A stretch of DNA of 64,000 bases from Oligoflexia bacterium (GCA_035326705.1 DAOLES010000005.1:89706-153705), one strand, 5' to 3'. Positions 23,465-33,698 are shown, numbered from the stretch's first letter. Made by a program: numbers and translations. Notes: generated from the sequence alone by a model not told the origin.

Positions 23465-25288
23465 TTGGTGCCTAAAACTATTCAAATATTACCCAATCAT
23501 GTTGTCCAACAAATTGCTGCTGGTGAAGTGGTTGAGCGTCCAGCCTCAATTATCAAAGAACTTTTAGAAAACTCCATTGATGCTGGAGCCACTGCCATTG
23601 ATATTGTAATCCGCCAGGGAGGCATAGACGGCATTGAAATAACAGACAATGGCCATGGCATTGACAAAGATCAACTCCAATTGGCCTTAACTGCTCATGC
23701 CACTTCTAAGTTAAGTGAAGAAAGTGACTTACACCATATCCAAACCCGAGGTTTTAGAGGTGAAGCCTTGGCCAGTATTGCGGCTATTTCTCACTTAAAT
23801 TTACACAGTAAACCTCAAGAGCAAGAGCATGGTTTTATGATTGCTTCAAAAGGTGGAGAACTTAGCCAAATACAACCCAGTGCTCTTCCCAATGGTACAA
23901 AAATCAATATTGCTCACCTCTTTTACAATACCCCTGCCAGAAAAAAGTTTTTAAAAAGTCCAAACAGTGAAAAAAACCATATCATTGCTCAAATTAAAAA
24001 AATTGCCTTGGTTGAATATGGCATAAGCTTTAAAATTTTTATTGCTGATCAAGGTCAACAAAAGCTGCTTTATCATTGGCCTGCCCAGGACAATTGGTTA
24101 CAACGTATTGAAACCATTTTCCCTGGTGATGTTAAAGATAAACTTTTACCCGTGCATAACCATCAGCATCAACATCTTTCAATTCAAGGTTATATTTCTA
24201 ACCGGCACCTAAGTTTTTCACGCAGCAGTGAAATTTATTTTTATGTTAACCATAGACCGGTGAGTGACAAAACTTTACAAGCGGCCTTAATGGAAGGTTA
24301 TCGTACGGCAATGATGGAAAAGCGCTATCCCATGGCCATTGTCAAAATAGACATTGACCCACAATGGGTGGATGTGAACATTCATCCCCGTAAGAATGAA
24401 GTTCGTTTTTCTAATCCCCAACAAATCTTTCAAGAGCTGGCCTTTGTTATCAAACAAAGTTTGAATCAACAAAAAACTTCTGATGCTCAATTAACCGCAA
24501 CATCTTTCTTTAACAATACAGTCTCTCAACAAAACTTTGTTCCAGCGTATGCAAGCCAACAAAAATCAGTTCCTGGCTCAACCAGCTCTTATGGTTTATC
24601 TTCTCCAGTGGGTGCAAATTTTTCACAACCCTTTATTTCTTCATTTGCAGAACCAAGTTTACCTTATACCGCCGATGTTTTAGAAAATCCCAATGCTTAT
24701 TTTTCTCAATTTAATTTTATTGGTCATATTGACCATACTTATTTATTATGTAGCAATCATCAGAAACTCATTATTGTTGATCAGCATGCTGCGCATGAAC
24801 GTATTTTATTTGATCAATATAAACAGCAGTTTTCAAAAGCTTCACATTTACAAAAAGGTCAGCAGTTGTTAAACCCGATCAACCTCAACTTTTCTCCCGA
24901 AAAAACAGAAGTTTTAACTGAAAACTTGGAAACTTTTTGCCAATTGGGCTTTGATTTAGAAGCTTTTGGTCCACAGAGTTTTATTTTAAGAAGTACCCCT
25001 TCTTTTTTAATCAAACAAGATGCAAAAGTTTACATTGAAAACGTATGCAATGATTTATTAAGCAACCATCAAACAACCCAAGGTTTGGAAGATCCAATTG
25101 ACCATATTTGCAGTTCTATGGCTTGTCATAGTGCGGTTAGAGCACATGATATTTTAAGCCCTAAAGAAGTAGATTATTTATTAAGAAGTATGGATGGTGT
25201 TGACTTGGCTTCATATTGTCCACATGGTCGTCCCACTTACATAGAGTATCAGGTTTCTGATTTTGAAAAACTATTTAAACGGGTATGA
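23465..25288 (+). CDS. mutL: DNA mismatch repair protein MutL
   Basis: GHKL ATPase motifs are all present: ELLENSIDAG, DNGHGI and TRGFRGEAL, followed by the N-terminal transducer domain and a low-complexity linker (about 330-400). The C-terminal dimerisation domain has DQHAAHE at 439-445 and CPHGRP at 585-590. The DQHA-x2-E-x4-E endonuclease motif ends in Asp rather than Glu, so nicking activity is likely but not certain. The start is TTG 23465 or, more probably, GTG 23468, given the promoter position. It heads a run of same-strand genes and its stop overlaps miaA (ATGA). Confidence 0.96.
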   Translation: MVPKTIQILPNHVVQQIAAGEVVERPASIIKELLENSIDAGATAIDIVIRQGGIDGIEITDNGHGIDKDQLQLALTAHATSKLSEESDLHHIQTRGFRGEALASIAAISHLNLHSKPQEQEHGFMIASKGGELSQIQPSALPNGTKINIAHLFYNTPARKKFLKSPNSEKNHIIAQIKKIALVEYGISFKIFIADQGQQKLLYHWPAQDNWLQRIETIFPGDVKDKLLPVHNHQHQHLSIQGYISNRHLSFSRSSEIYFYVNHRPVSDKTLQAALMEGYRTAMMEKRYPMAIVKIDIDPQWVDVNIHPRKNEVRFSNPQQIFQELAFVIKQSLNQQKTSDAQLTATSFFNNTVSQQNFVPAYASQQKSVPGSTSSYGLSSPVGANFSQPFISSFAEPSLPYTADVLENPNAYFSQFNFIGHIDHTYLLCSNHQKLIIVDQHAAHERILFDQYKQQFSKASHLQKGQQLLNPINLNFSPEKTEVLTENLETFCQLGFDLEAFGPQSFILRSTPSFLIKQDAKVYIENVCNDLLSNHQTTQGLEDPIDHICSSMACHSAVRAHDILSPKEVDYLLRSMDGVDLASYCPHGRPTYIEYQVSDFEKLFKRV

Positions 25289-26187
25289 CTACAGCGCAAA
25301 AACCTATTTTAGCTTTGGTTGGACCAACAGCTTCAGGTAAATCTGATATTGCTTTTGGCTTGGCTCAAAAGTATCCTTTGGAGTTGGTCAACATAGACAG
25401 CTTACAAATTTACAAACATATGGATATTGGCACTGCCAAACCCACCCAAACTGAACTTGCTTCTTGTAAACATCATTTGTTTAATATTTTAAACCCGGAC
25501 CAAAACATCACCGCCCTAGGTTATGCACAGCAAGCCAAAACAATTATTACTGATATTCATCAGCGCCAATTCATTCCCCTTTTGGTTGGTGGTTCTGGTT
25601 TTTATTTACAGGCTTTAAGCAATAACAAAACCTTTAAGCCCGGAACCCTTGAAGACGATAGTATTGAAAATTTATATGCTTTTATCCAAGCCAAAGCCCC
25701 ACATATTGCCCAAGAAATTCATGTTAATGATAGCTATCGTGTTAGAAGGTTAGCCTTTTTACTTAAGCACGACCCTGATTTTTCTTGGGAATCCTATACA
25801 TCTGTTCACTATCAGCACAATATTCATTCTTTTGTTGTCCAATGGCCAAGAGAACAGCTTTATAAGCGTATCAATGCGCGAGTAATAAAAATGTTTGAAC
25901 AAGGACTTTTAATTGAAACTCAAAACCTATTGAAAAACTTCCCTCAATGTCAGCCTAAATTGGCCAAAACCATTGGCTATGCTCAGTGTTTAAAACATCT
26001 CAATGGCGACTATAGTTATGAAGAAGCCATAGTCCAAACCCAGCAAAAAACCCGAAATTATGCCAAAAGACAAAGCACTTGGTTTAAAAATAGAGGACAA
26101 AGCCAGTGGTTTGCATATCATGAAATCTTTGATAAGCTAGAGCTTCTCATTAAAGGGATATGCTCAGAGCATAATATAAAAGGGTAA
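25285..26187 (+). CDS. miaA: tRNA dimethylallyltransferase
   Basis: 300 residues, complete. The P-loop GPTASGKS (13-20), the substrate motif DSLQIYKHMDIGTAKPT and the DMAPP/tRNA-binding region near VGGSGFYLQAL are present, with the C-terminal QQKTRNYAKRQ. MiaA adds a dimethylallyl group to A37 of tRNAs reading codons starting with U. Its ATG overlaps the mutL stop by four bases, the common mutL-miaA arrangement. Confidence 0.96.
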   Translation: MTTAQKPILALVGPTASGKSDIAFGLAQKYPLELVNIDSLQIYKHMDIGTAKPTQTELASCKHHLFNILNPDQNITALGYAQQAKTIITDIHQRQFIPLLVGGSGFYLQALSNNKTFKPGTLEDDSIENLYAFIQAKAPHIAQEIHVNDSYRVRRLAFLLKHDPDFSWESYTSVHYQHNIHSFVVQWPREQLYKRINARVIKMFEQGLLIETQNLLKNFPQCQPKLAKTIGYAQCLKHLNGDYSYEEAIVQTQQKTRNYAKRQSTWFKNRGQSQWFAYHEIFDKLELLIKGICSEHNIKG

Positions 26188-26239
26188 ATTAGTATTTAAA
26201 CATTGATAGATAATAAAGAAAGCCTCTCATCAAAAAATT

Positions 26240-27196
26240 ATGAATATGCACTTGGACTTTGAAAAACCTATTGTTGAATTAGAACAAAAAATCTCTGAGC
26301 TAAAAGATTTAAAGTTAGCTGGAAAAGTTAATATTGATCATGAGCTTAAAAAGCTTGAGCAAAAATTATCTCATTTGATTATCACAACTTTTTCTAAGCT
26401 AGACCCTTGGCAAAAAACCCAATTGTCTCGTCATCCAAACCGTCCATATTTTTTAGATTATGTGAATGAAATTTTTGAAAACTTTACTGAACTACACGGA
26501 GACCGCAACTTCTCTGATGATAAGTCTATTATTGGTGGATTGGCTCAATTTGCCAATCAACCTGTTATGCTGATTGGCCACCAAAAAGGTCGCAGCACCA
26601 AAGAAAAAATGCAACGCAACTTTGGTATGCCGCAACCAGAAGGATACCGTAAAGCTTTGCGTTTAATGGGTTTAGCAGAACGCTTTTTTATTCCCATCAT
26701 TACTTTTATTGATACCCCAGGCGCTTATCCCGGTATAGAAGCTGAAGAACGTGGGCAAGCAGAAGCCATTGCTAAAAACATTATGGTGATGTCGCATTTA
26801 AAAGTACCCATTATTTCTGTTGTTATTGGAGAAGGTGGTTCTGGTGGTGCTTTGGCCATTGGTGTGGCCAACAAAATTTTAATGCTTGAGTACACCACTT
26901 ATTCAGTTATATCTCCAGAGTCCTGCGCAGCAATCTTATGGCGGGATGCTACCAAAGGCGAAATTGCTTCTAAGAGTTTAAAACTAACCGCTGAAGAAAT
27001 TTATAAACTTGGAATAGCAGATGAGATCATTCCTGAACCTGATGGGGGTGCACATAGAAACTTTAAAAAAGCTGCTCTTAATTTAAAAACTTCCATAGGG
27101 AAAACACTAACAGCCTTGAATAAATTAAGCCCAATAGCTTTGGTTAAAGATCGTGATGCAAAATTTAGGAAAATTGGGGTGTTTTCAGATGAATAA
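26240..27196 (+). CDS. accA: Acetyl-CoA carboxylase carboxyltransferase subunit alpha
   Basis: 318 residues, the usual length. The N-terminal helix LDFEKPIVELEQKI, the LHGDRNFSDD segment, the IGHQKGR motif, FIDTPGAYPG and GEGGSGGALAI are all present and diagnostic. With AccD it transfers carboxyl from biotin to acetyl-CoA in the first step of fatty-acid synthesis. accD and the biotin subunits are not in this window. It follows miaA by 52 bases and precedes the histidine kinase by 17, probably as one transcription unit. Confidence 0.97.
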   Translation: MNMHLDFEKPIVELEQKISELKDLKLAGKVNIDHELKKLEQKLSHLIITTFSKLDPWQKTQLSRHPNRPYFLDYVNEIFENFTELHGDRNFSDDKSIIGGLAQFANQPVMLIGHQKGRSTKEKMQRNFGMPQPEGYRKALRLMGLAERFFIPIITFIDTPGAYPGIEAEERGQAEAIAKNIMVMSHLKVPIISVVIGEGGSGGALAIGVANKILMLEYTTYSVISPESCAAILWRDATKGEIASKSLKLTAEEIYKLGIADEIIPEPDGGAHRNFKKAALNLKTSIGKTLTALNKLSPIALVKDRDAKFRKIGVFSDE

Positions 27197-27213
27197 AATA
27201 TATTTGATTGTAT

Positions 27214-28797
27214 ATGCTTAAAAACTTTTATGAAACTACTGTGAATAAGCTTTTTTCTAATTCTATTAAACGTCGCTTCATTTTAGCTTATGTTCTTTTT
27301 ATTGTTTTTGCACTAACCATTCTTTTGTTTAACTATGTTCAATACCAAAAAAATATTAAAAATCTAAATAGCCTACAACAAACATTTTTACCACTCAACA
27401 AACAAATCAATACCTACAGCCATTATTTACACTTACATGAAAGTTTTTCATTGGATACGATTATTAATAATTATGATAGAAAAAACTTTTTACATTCTTT
27501 AACTGCAATTAATCCAAAACTTTTCGCAGATAAAATGCAAGAAAGTTTTGATAATGCTGAAAGTTTTCTCAATCAAAAAAATAAAAACCCAAGTCTACAT
27601 TGGTTGAGAATTCAAAAAATGTTTAAGCTGTTGCAAAAAAAACATGAAGTTTATCAAAGCTATATCTATAAACTCGCCAACCATATTCAAATACCACAAG
27701 AATCTGATACAGAAGAGATGTTAAAAAGCCTTAATCAAGAGCATGAAAAAGTCCGTCGTGAATTAGATAGTAAAAAAACAGAGATTATTAATCGCATCAA
27801 CGCCTTATCAAAAATCATTCATAAACAAATAGAAACCACCATTACAGAAAACATTAGCAACGAAAATTATCTTTTCACCATCACTTCAAGTGTAGCTTTA
27901 TTAATGATTTTATTATCCGTTCTTGCCTTACAAATTGGCCTGCAAGCTTTAAGACCCTTTGCTCAAATTAAGCAAGCCAGTGAAAAAATTAAAACAGGTC
28001 AATATGATTTACGTTTAGATACCTCAGGTCCAATTGAATTTCAAAGTGTGGCTCACTCTTTTAATGCCATGGCGCAATCTCTACAGGAACGCAATGAAAA
28101 AATTGATCAACAACACTTACAAATCTTGCATACACAAAAACTTGCAACCATTGGAGAAATGGCCACAAAAATCAATCATGAAATAAGAAACCCGTTAAAT
28201 GCAATTCAACTTAATCTAGAACTACTATTAGATGATGACATTCCTGACAATGCAAAACAAAATATCACTTCTATCTCTTCACAAATTGATAGACTTTTCA
28301 CTATAACTGAAACTTATTTACAAACAGCAAAAAAAGATACTTATAAAAATCAAGCTATAGTCATTGATGATTTTCTAGAAGACTTGCAACAGTTTTTTAG
28401 ACCCAGTTTTGCCAGTAAACATATTAAATTTGTATTAAACAACAATACCAAACTCAAAACATTAGTATTTGATGAGTCCTTGCTTTTTCAAGCACTATTG
28501 AATGTCATAAGAAATGCTTTAGATGCCTGTCAAAATAATGATACCATTGGTCTTATCTTAGAAAAAAATGAAACTCATATTCTATTTAAACTATGGAATA
28601 CAGGAGCAATGATTGATCCAGACCATCAATATAAAATTTTTGATGCTTTTTATACCAGTAAAAAATCTGGTTCAGGCTTAGGTTTATCGATCACTAAAGA
28701 TCTACTCAGCACACAAGATGCAGATATTTTTTTAGAATCTAGTACAGAAGAAAAAACTATTTTTACAATCAAAATTCCATATGCAAACAAACAATAA
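27214..28797 (+). CDS. Membrane sensor histidine kinase with HAMP domain (orphan)
   Basis: ATG 27214 is preferred over the TTG two codons upstream. Two membrane helices (about 20-40 and 215-237) bracket a helical periplasmic sensor domain rich in Gln and Lys. A HAMP linker is at about 238-290. The HisKA phospho-acceptor is His322 in NHEIRNPLNA. The HATPase domain has the N-box NVIRNALDAC and SGSGLGLSI; the G1 motif reads NTG instead of DNG/DTG, so nucleotide binding may be altered. No response regulator is adjacent. The 3' end overlaps folC by 17 bases. Confidence 0.9.
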   Translation: MLKNFYETTVNKLFSNSIKRRFILAYVLFIVFALTILLFNYVQYQKNIKNLNSLQQTFLPLNKQINTYSHYLHLHESFSLDTIINNYDRKNFLHSLTAINPKLFADKMQESFDNAESFLNQKNKNPSLHWLRIQKMFKLLQKKHEVYQSYIYKLANHIQIPQESDTEEMLKSLNQEHEKVRRELDSKKTEIINRINALSKIIHKQIETTITENISNENYLFTITSSVALLMILLSVLALQIGLQALRPFAQIKQASEKIKTGQYDLRLDTSGPIEFQSVAHSFNAMAQSLQERNEKIDQQHLQILHTQKLATIGEMATKINHEIRNPLNAIQLNLELLLDDDIPDNAKQNITSISSQIDRLFTITETYLQTAKKDTYKNQAIVIDDFLEDLQQFFRPSFASKHIKFVLNNNTKLKTLVFDESLLFQALLNVIRNALDACQNNDTIGLILEKNETHILFKLWNTGAMIDPDHQYKIFDAFYTSKKSGSGLGLSITKDLLSTQDADIFLESSTEEKTIFTIKIPYANKQ

Positions 28798-30043
28798 AAC
28801 CCTAGCTTGGCTTGAACAAAAAACAGAAAGCCGTTTTGTATTTGGTCTTGAGCGAATGCATGCAGCGTTAGATTTTTTTAATATTAAAGATACATCTACA
28901 CATGTCCAAATACTTGGAACCAATGGCAAAGGTTCTACCATTGAATTTTTAAAAGATATTTTAATGCATCATCATAAAAAAGTGGCTGTTTACACCTCTC
29001 CACATTTATTTAGTTTATATGATCGTTTTAAAATTAATAATGAAAGCATTTCAGAAGATCTTTTTTTAAACTACTTGTCGCGCTTATTTGATGCTGAAAA
29101 AAACCAACTTATTCCTGAATTAAGCTATTTTGAAATAACAACTTTATTGGCTTACCTGTATTTTTCTGAACAAAATGTAGACTATATGCTCATTGAAGCT
29201 GGCTTGGGTGGCCGCTTGGATGCAACAACAGCTCTGCCTTACAGTCATGTTTTATTTACTTCAATTGACTACGATCACCAAGCTTATCTTGGAGATTCGT
29301 TACAGTCTATTGCTTATGAAAAATTTTCTGTTATTCAATCTCACCATCAAGTTTTTTCTTTGGATCAAGATACAGAAGCCTTACACGAATTAAAAAAAAT
29401 AATTCAGCAAACAAAAGCTACTTTGTATTTAGAAAATCAAGATTTTTTTTTATCAAACCACAATCATTTAATTTCATTTATTTTAACAAATAATTTTCAT
29501 ATCAAAACTATTGAACTTTCATTGCATGGTGAACATCAGTTTCATAATGCACTTTTAGCAACTCAAGCTGCTAAAGTGCTTTTAAATAATGCTTTTAATT
29601 CCAAAACAGTAAAGCAATCTCTTAAAAAAACTCTAAACCCAGGTCGGTATCAAAAAATTATTCAAGATCAAACCACCTTTATTTTTGATGTAGCTCACAA
29701 TCTACAATCCTTCACCTCATTGATGAAAACCAGTAAAAATGATGATCCTGATATTGATGTTTATTGCTTGTCCATGCTTGATGATAAACCTTGGCAATTG
29801 ATTTTAAGTGAATTGATTCAGTACAAAAAACCTATTGTTTTATGCATGACTGAATCTTTAAGAGCATGGAAACAAGAGCATGTTTTGGATTGGATTAAAC
29901 ACAACGATCATGATCACTTGATTCAATTTTATAAAGATTTTAAACATGGTCTAGACTATATTCAAAATCACTATAAAAAATGTTTAATCTTTGGTTCTTT
30001 CTTTTTTGTTGGACCGTGTATTGAATATCTCGATTCAAAATAA
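28781..30043 (+). CDS. folC: Bifunctional folylpolyglutamate/dihydrofolate synthase-like ligase
   Basis: 420 residues of the Mur-ligase-type fold. ILGTNGKGST (about 44-53) is the P-loop, followed by TSPHLF and the family segment EAGLGGRLDATT. NPGRYQ and FDVAHN lie in the C-terminal domain. FolC glutamylates tetrahydrofolates and, in many bacteria, makes dihydrofolate from dihydropteroate. Which of the two activities it has cannot be read here. It is last in the mutL-miaA-accA-kinase run and starts inside the kinase gene. Confidence 0.9.
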   Translation: MQTNNKTLAWLEQKTESRFVFGLERMHAALDFFNIKDTSTHVQILGTNGKGSTIEFLKDILMHHHKKVAVYTSPHLFSLYDRFKINNESISEDLFLNYLSRLFDAEKNQLIPELSYFEITTLLAYLYFSEQNVDYMLIEAGLGGRLDATTALPYSHVLFTSIDYDHQAYLGDSLQSIAYEKFSVIQSHHQVFSLDQDTEALHELKKIIQQTKATLYLENQDFFLSNHNHLISFILTNNFHIKTIELSLHGEHQFHNALLATQAAKVLLNNAFNSKTVKQSLKKTLNPGRYQKIIQDQTTFIFDVAHNLQSFTSLMKTSKNDDPDIDVYCLSMLDDKPWQLILSELIQYKKPIVLCMTESLRAWKQEHVLDWIKHNDHDHLIQFYKDFKHGLDYIQNHYKKCLIFGSFFFVGPCIEYLDSK

Positions 30044-30108
30044 TCAATTTTAGTTACCTCATTCAAATCATTTTCTTGAGTATGAGATGAGCATTGATAA
30101 ACATCAAT

Positions 30109-31833
30109 TTATTTAATCAGTTTATCCAAATAGGGTGATGTTGCACTGACACCATAATCTTGTGGATTTAAACCCAGCAACCTTGTAACCGTATTTCTAA
30201 CAGATTGTAAGCTATTGGGAATAGGTAAGGGATTACCACTTCCGCCCGTTGTAAAGTCTGGATTAACAAATCCTGCTGTTTGATTGTCAAATTTGAGTGG
30301 ACTTGGATTGTAGTTATCTAAAACCAAGCCAACATCTCTGTAAGATCCATGCTCAACTTTATTGGGAGGAAAAATTCCCATCATTCCCCCAAACACCTCA
30401 GTATCACTTTTATTGGAGAGTACTTGTATTGGGTTTTCAAAATCTTGCTTATGATCTCTTTCATTATCCGGTAATATTAAAATAGCCATGCTATCTGCTA
30501 TACTTTGGCTTGGATTTAATGGATCACTGACTGTTGCAAGGTGATCTAAAAATCCTTTTAAAAAATGTCCCATAAGATATGACATGTCTGAATCATAGTG
30601 ACCATTAATCTCACCGCCTGCTAAGTTTGCCCCAGCGTAACAACTTTGTTCACCCGTAGTATGCGCATGTCCTAAATCTATGGGCACAATAGCAGAATTG
30701 GTTACATTATTTTTAAATAAGTTGGCAATAAAGGCTCCAGCCATAGCCAAATGTCCTTGACCGCTTTGTCCATTGGGTTGCTCAAAAGCCGTTTCAAATA
30801 AACCACTGGTTGAAGCACCTCCCGTTGGTGTTCCTACTTCTGGAATAGGGATATCAATCCCCATGCTTGTTAATTGCTGTTGTGTTGGATTTAAATCTTC
30901 AAATACTGTTGCTTGCAATTGATTTAATGATCCGTTGATACTGCTCTCATACAAATCTCTATTATGTTCCCGAATCATTTTTAATACACTGGGACGCATA
31001 AGGGTCTCAACTCCTCTTAGCATATCAACAAACGCATTGGTGTTGATTGCTTGCCCTGTTCTATAATTTAAACTTGGTGGCGAAAACAATGCTTGTGCTT
31101 CATTCACTGTTTCAAGTAGGAGTGGTCTGTGTTCTAAACCAATATTACCGACATGTTCTAAAATACCGGCATTGCCTTCTTGTCCTCTTTTATTAATGGC
31201 TTTTCCTAAATGTACTGCCTTTCTGGCAATCGTATTGTAGCCATTGTTAAGTAAGGCCGCAGAAAATGCGGTTGCGTAATTTGGACTGTTGGCCAACAAC
31301 GCATCTTGCTCTAAAACTTGTGCGCTCCCATCAATCCCAGGGTCTCCTGGAAAAAGTAAAGGGCCATTACGCATAGAGTGTCCATCGTAAGGATGTGGTG
31401 TACACAAGGTAATACACCGATCTCCATAAGATTGTGCAAAGGATGCAAATCCTGGTGCAAAAACTGAAGGGACATGCGTACCCGGAACAACAATGGCCTT
31501 GTTGGGTGTATAATATGTTTTAAGTTTATTGATGGGGGTTCTTGTTGGATCACCATGCGCTTGCGTTCCCATAAAATTACTCATGTTTAAGCCTCTAGCC
31601 AAACTAAACATGACCAAATAACGGATATCCATGTTATTGTTTTGTGCCCATGCGGTAGATGAACCAAAAAGTTTTTTAGATAACCATGACATATTTTCTA
31701 AACGCCAAGATAATGGAATTCCGGCTAAGCCCAAAAATAAACCGATATGTTTAATGAAGTCACGTCTTTCTATGTCATCCATCTTTTTAAATGACTTCTG
31801 TGCATCTTGATATTTTAAATTCTTATTTTTCAT
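30109..31833 (-). CDS. Tat-exported DUF1501/DUF1552-like protein
   Basis: The ATG at 31833 has AAGGGTGG upstream and lies 8 bases after the stop of the preceding lipoprotein gene; upstream alternatives overlap it. A twin-arginine signal RRDFIKHIG is near residues 24-32 and is followed by a hydrophobic stretch. The 574-residue protein has HPYDGHSMRNG and DLGHAHTTGEQ blocks and a late PDNERDH segment, reminiscent of sulfatase/phosphatase-fold DUF1501-type proteins. These are usually encoded next to cytochrome-like DUF1588/DUF1592 proteins, as here. The enzymatic activity is unknown. Assignment to DUF1501 or DUF1552 is tentative. Confidence 0.55.
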   Translation of the reverse strand: MKNKNLKYQDAQKSFKKMDDIERRDFIKHIGLFLGLAGIPLSWRLENMSWLSKKLFGSSTAWAQNNNMDIRYLVMFSLARGLNMSNFMGTQAHGDPTRTPINKLKTYYTPNKAIVVPGTHVPSVFAPGFASFAQSYGDRCITLCTPHPYDGHSMRNGPLLFPGDPGIDGSAQVLEQDALLANSPNYATAFSAALLNNGYNTIARKAVHLGKAINKRGQEGNAGILEHVGNIGLEHRPLLLETVNEAQALFSPPSLNYRTGQAINTNAFVDMLRGVETLMRPSVLKMIREHNRDLYESSINGSLNQLQATVFEDLNPTQQQLTSMGIDIPIPEVGTPTGGASTSGLFETAFEQPNGQSGQGHLAMAGAFIANLFKNNVTNSAIVPIDLGHAHTTGEQSCYAGANLAGGEINGHYDSDMSYLMGHFLKGFLDHLATVSDPLNPSQSIADSMAILILPDNERDHKQDFENPIQVLSNKSDTEVFGGMMGIFPPNKVEHGSYRDVGLVLDNYNPSPLKFDNQTAGFVNPDFTTGGSGNPLPIPNSLQSVRNTVTRLLGLNPQDYGVSATSPYLDKLIK

Positions 31834-31841
31834 GACCACCC

Positions 31842-32351
31842 TTATATTTTCAACCAAATCCTTGAATCTAAAATTAACATCATGCAGGCAAGCTCTTGCT
31901 TTTCAATATTTGAACTGGCTTGACTTTGTTGTAATGCAATGTTCAAAGCTGTCTGCATTGATTCTGATTGAGATAAACCGGTCAGCTTGTAAAAAAGTTC
32001 TTGTGTATTGTATGCATCTTCTAAACCCACCACTGTAAAATCAATTTCACTACAAACCCTATCTGCCAAATCCAATAGCAATTTATATTTGCTTTCATTG
32101 ATACGTTTATCATTTTGCCAAATATGCTTTTGACTGTTTAAAAAAGTTAAACTGTCTGACGCATCATTAAGCATAAAATGCGTTTTTATTTTTTGATACA
32201 AAACTCTAAAACGAATGGTTTCTAACTTAACTTCATGACTTAAAAAATATAACCCTTCCCCAGAACCATTAGAAGAATGTGACATCCCACAATATTGTAA
32301 AGAGATGGTCAAGGATAGCATTAAGATACATGATAACACTTTACTCTTCAT
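31842..32351 (-). CDS. Small lipoprotein of the DUF1501/DUF1588-like cluster
   Basis: 169 residues. A signal peptide with lipobox LQYC (Cys about residue 21) is followed by a Ser/Gly linker and a mostly helical domain with no recognised motif. Its ATG overlaps the stop of the upstream CxxCH lipoprotein gene by 11 bases and its stop lies 8 bases before the Tat-exported protein, so all three are translated together. It may be a scaffold or partner of that pair. Confidence 0.65.
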   Translation of the reverse strand: MKSKVLSCILMLSLTISLQYCGMSHSSNGSGEGLYFLSHEVKLETIRFRVLYQKIKTHFMLNDASDSLTFLNSQKHIWQNDKRINESKYKLLLDLADRVCSEIDFTVVGLEDAYNTQELFYKLTGLSQSESMQTALNIALQQSQASSNIEKQELACMMLILDSRIWLKI

Positions 32352-33558
32352 GCTTCACTCCATTAATGAGCAAAACAATGAATAACTGTTCATTCTTTAA
32401 TAAAGCATTGATAAAATCATATCCCACCCCTTGCTTTTCTTGATAAAGAGCCAATGCTTGTTTTAAGTAATCTTTATCATCAAAGCCTTTATCAAATTTA
32501 TAAGGTTGAACCCACTGTTCTCCTGCGGTTTCTTTAACCATGTTAAACACAAAGGCTAATAATCTTGAAGTTTGGCATTGATCAACTTCATATGGATAGT
32601 TTTCAATGGTTTGCTCTACTAGATCTTTTGGTTGCAATACAGGACCATATCCAGCAAACAATTCATAATAAGCCATGGGGTTGCTTTCTGTCTCTCCTTG
32701 TTGATTGTGTGGTTCACTTGCTTGTCCAGGAACACTCCCCCAGGTTTCGTCATTGCTTATAGAGTTTCTCCATTCTCCGTTGGGTCCATATCGATGAAAT
32801 GCCCCGCGAACTGGTTGCATAAAATTGTGACATGCCGGACAACCGGCCCCAGTTTTCCAAGGTTCAGCCAATTGATGGCTTTGCCATTTTTTATGCTTTG
32901 GAAAATCTGCGCTGACCAAATCGCACAATAACCATTTGGCGTAATCTCTAACTGCCGGGAAATGACTGCCGGAATGATTGAGTTCCTTTGCAATATGAAC
33001 TTCTGTAAAAATACCTGCTCTTGCTCCATAAGGCGTATGTTGTACTCCTCCATGATTGGCTTGATCATAATCAATAAAGACACCATTTTCGTTGACTGTA
33101 TTCTGCGTGGTAAACATTGCATTCATGGGTAGCCTTTGCATAAAAACTTGCGTCGCTACTTCTGCTGGTCTTCTGGCAATAAAGGTCATGTCTTCATTGG
33201 CATACAGTTGTCCAAGAAAAAACTCTCTAATGCTTTGCTCAAAGGCTGTGCTTTCCATTAATACATCAATGGCTGTATCGTAATTTTGTTTTGTTTGACT
33301 CTTGTCTATCGCTGATTGAAAAGCAGCCATATCAATACCCAAATCTTGTGGGAGATAGCCTCCAGTTAAAGTCACACTCACCGATCTGATTGCTTGAATA
33401 TAATCTGTTTTTTGCAAAACTGTATTTTGATCTATGTTGCTATTTAAATTTGGATTGGCTTGAATAATGCTCTCTGGCTGACAAGCATATAAAGTAAGTA
33501 AGGCACTCAAACAAAGACCCCTTTTGAGTTTGAATTTTATTTGCGCACGGCTTGACAC
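32341..33558 (-). CDS. CxxCH lipoprotein resembling DUF1588/DUF1592 proteins
   Basis: 405 residues with a signal peptide ending near LTLYAC (Cys26). Near residue 235 GCPACHNFMQPVRGAFHRYGPNG matches the cytochrome-type motif of DUF1588, where CxxCH could bind a c-type heme and is followed by a Met and a G-x-W. The N-terminal half is helical, as in DUF1592/DUF1595. First gene of a three-gene minus-strand operon with a small lipoprotein and the Tat-exported protein. Such pairs are abundant in Planctomycetes and present in some delta-proteobacteria; the function is unknown. Confidence 0.6.
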   Translation of the reverse strand: MSSRAQIKFKLKRGLCLSALLTLYACQPESIIQANPNLNSNIDQNTVLQKTDYIQAIRSVSVTLTGGYLPQDLGIDMAAFQSAIDKSQTKQNYDTAIDVLMESTAFEQSIREFFLGQLYANEDMTFIARRPAEVATQVFMQRLPMNAMFTTQNTVNENGVFIDYDQANHGGVQHTPYGARAGIFTEVHIAKELNHSGSHFPAVRDYAKWLLCDLVSADFPKHKKWQSHQLAEPWKTGAGCPACHNFMQPVRGAFHRYGPNGEWRNSISNDETWGSVPGQASEPHNQQGETESNPMAYYELFAGYGPVLQPKDLVEQTIENYPYEVDQCQTSRLLAFVFNMVKETAGEQWVQPYKFDKGFDDKDYLKQALALYQEKQGVGYDFINALLKNEQLFIVLLINGVKHEE

Positions 33559-33651
33559 ACGCCTTATATGTGCAAAAAAACCACCACGTTAAACTATTGA
33601 AATTATTTAGATACTACAGCTGTTATTGTGCTCACTATGCATTTTTTTCAT

Positions 33652-33682
33652 GAGGGTCTTGTGTGAAAAACACAAGACCCTC
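33652..33682 (-). terminator. Strong 13-bp hairpin downstream of gspD
   Basis: GAGGGTCTTGTGT (33652-33664) pairs perfectly with 33670-33682 around a 5-base loop. On the minus strand it is followed by ATGAAAAAAA and lies 17 bases after the gspD stop. It is a likely terminator, although the U-tract is not ideal. A related GAGGGTC hairpin occurs at 49082-49101. Confidence 0.65.
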
Positions 33683-33698
33683 AATTTATTTTAAACAC

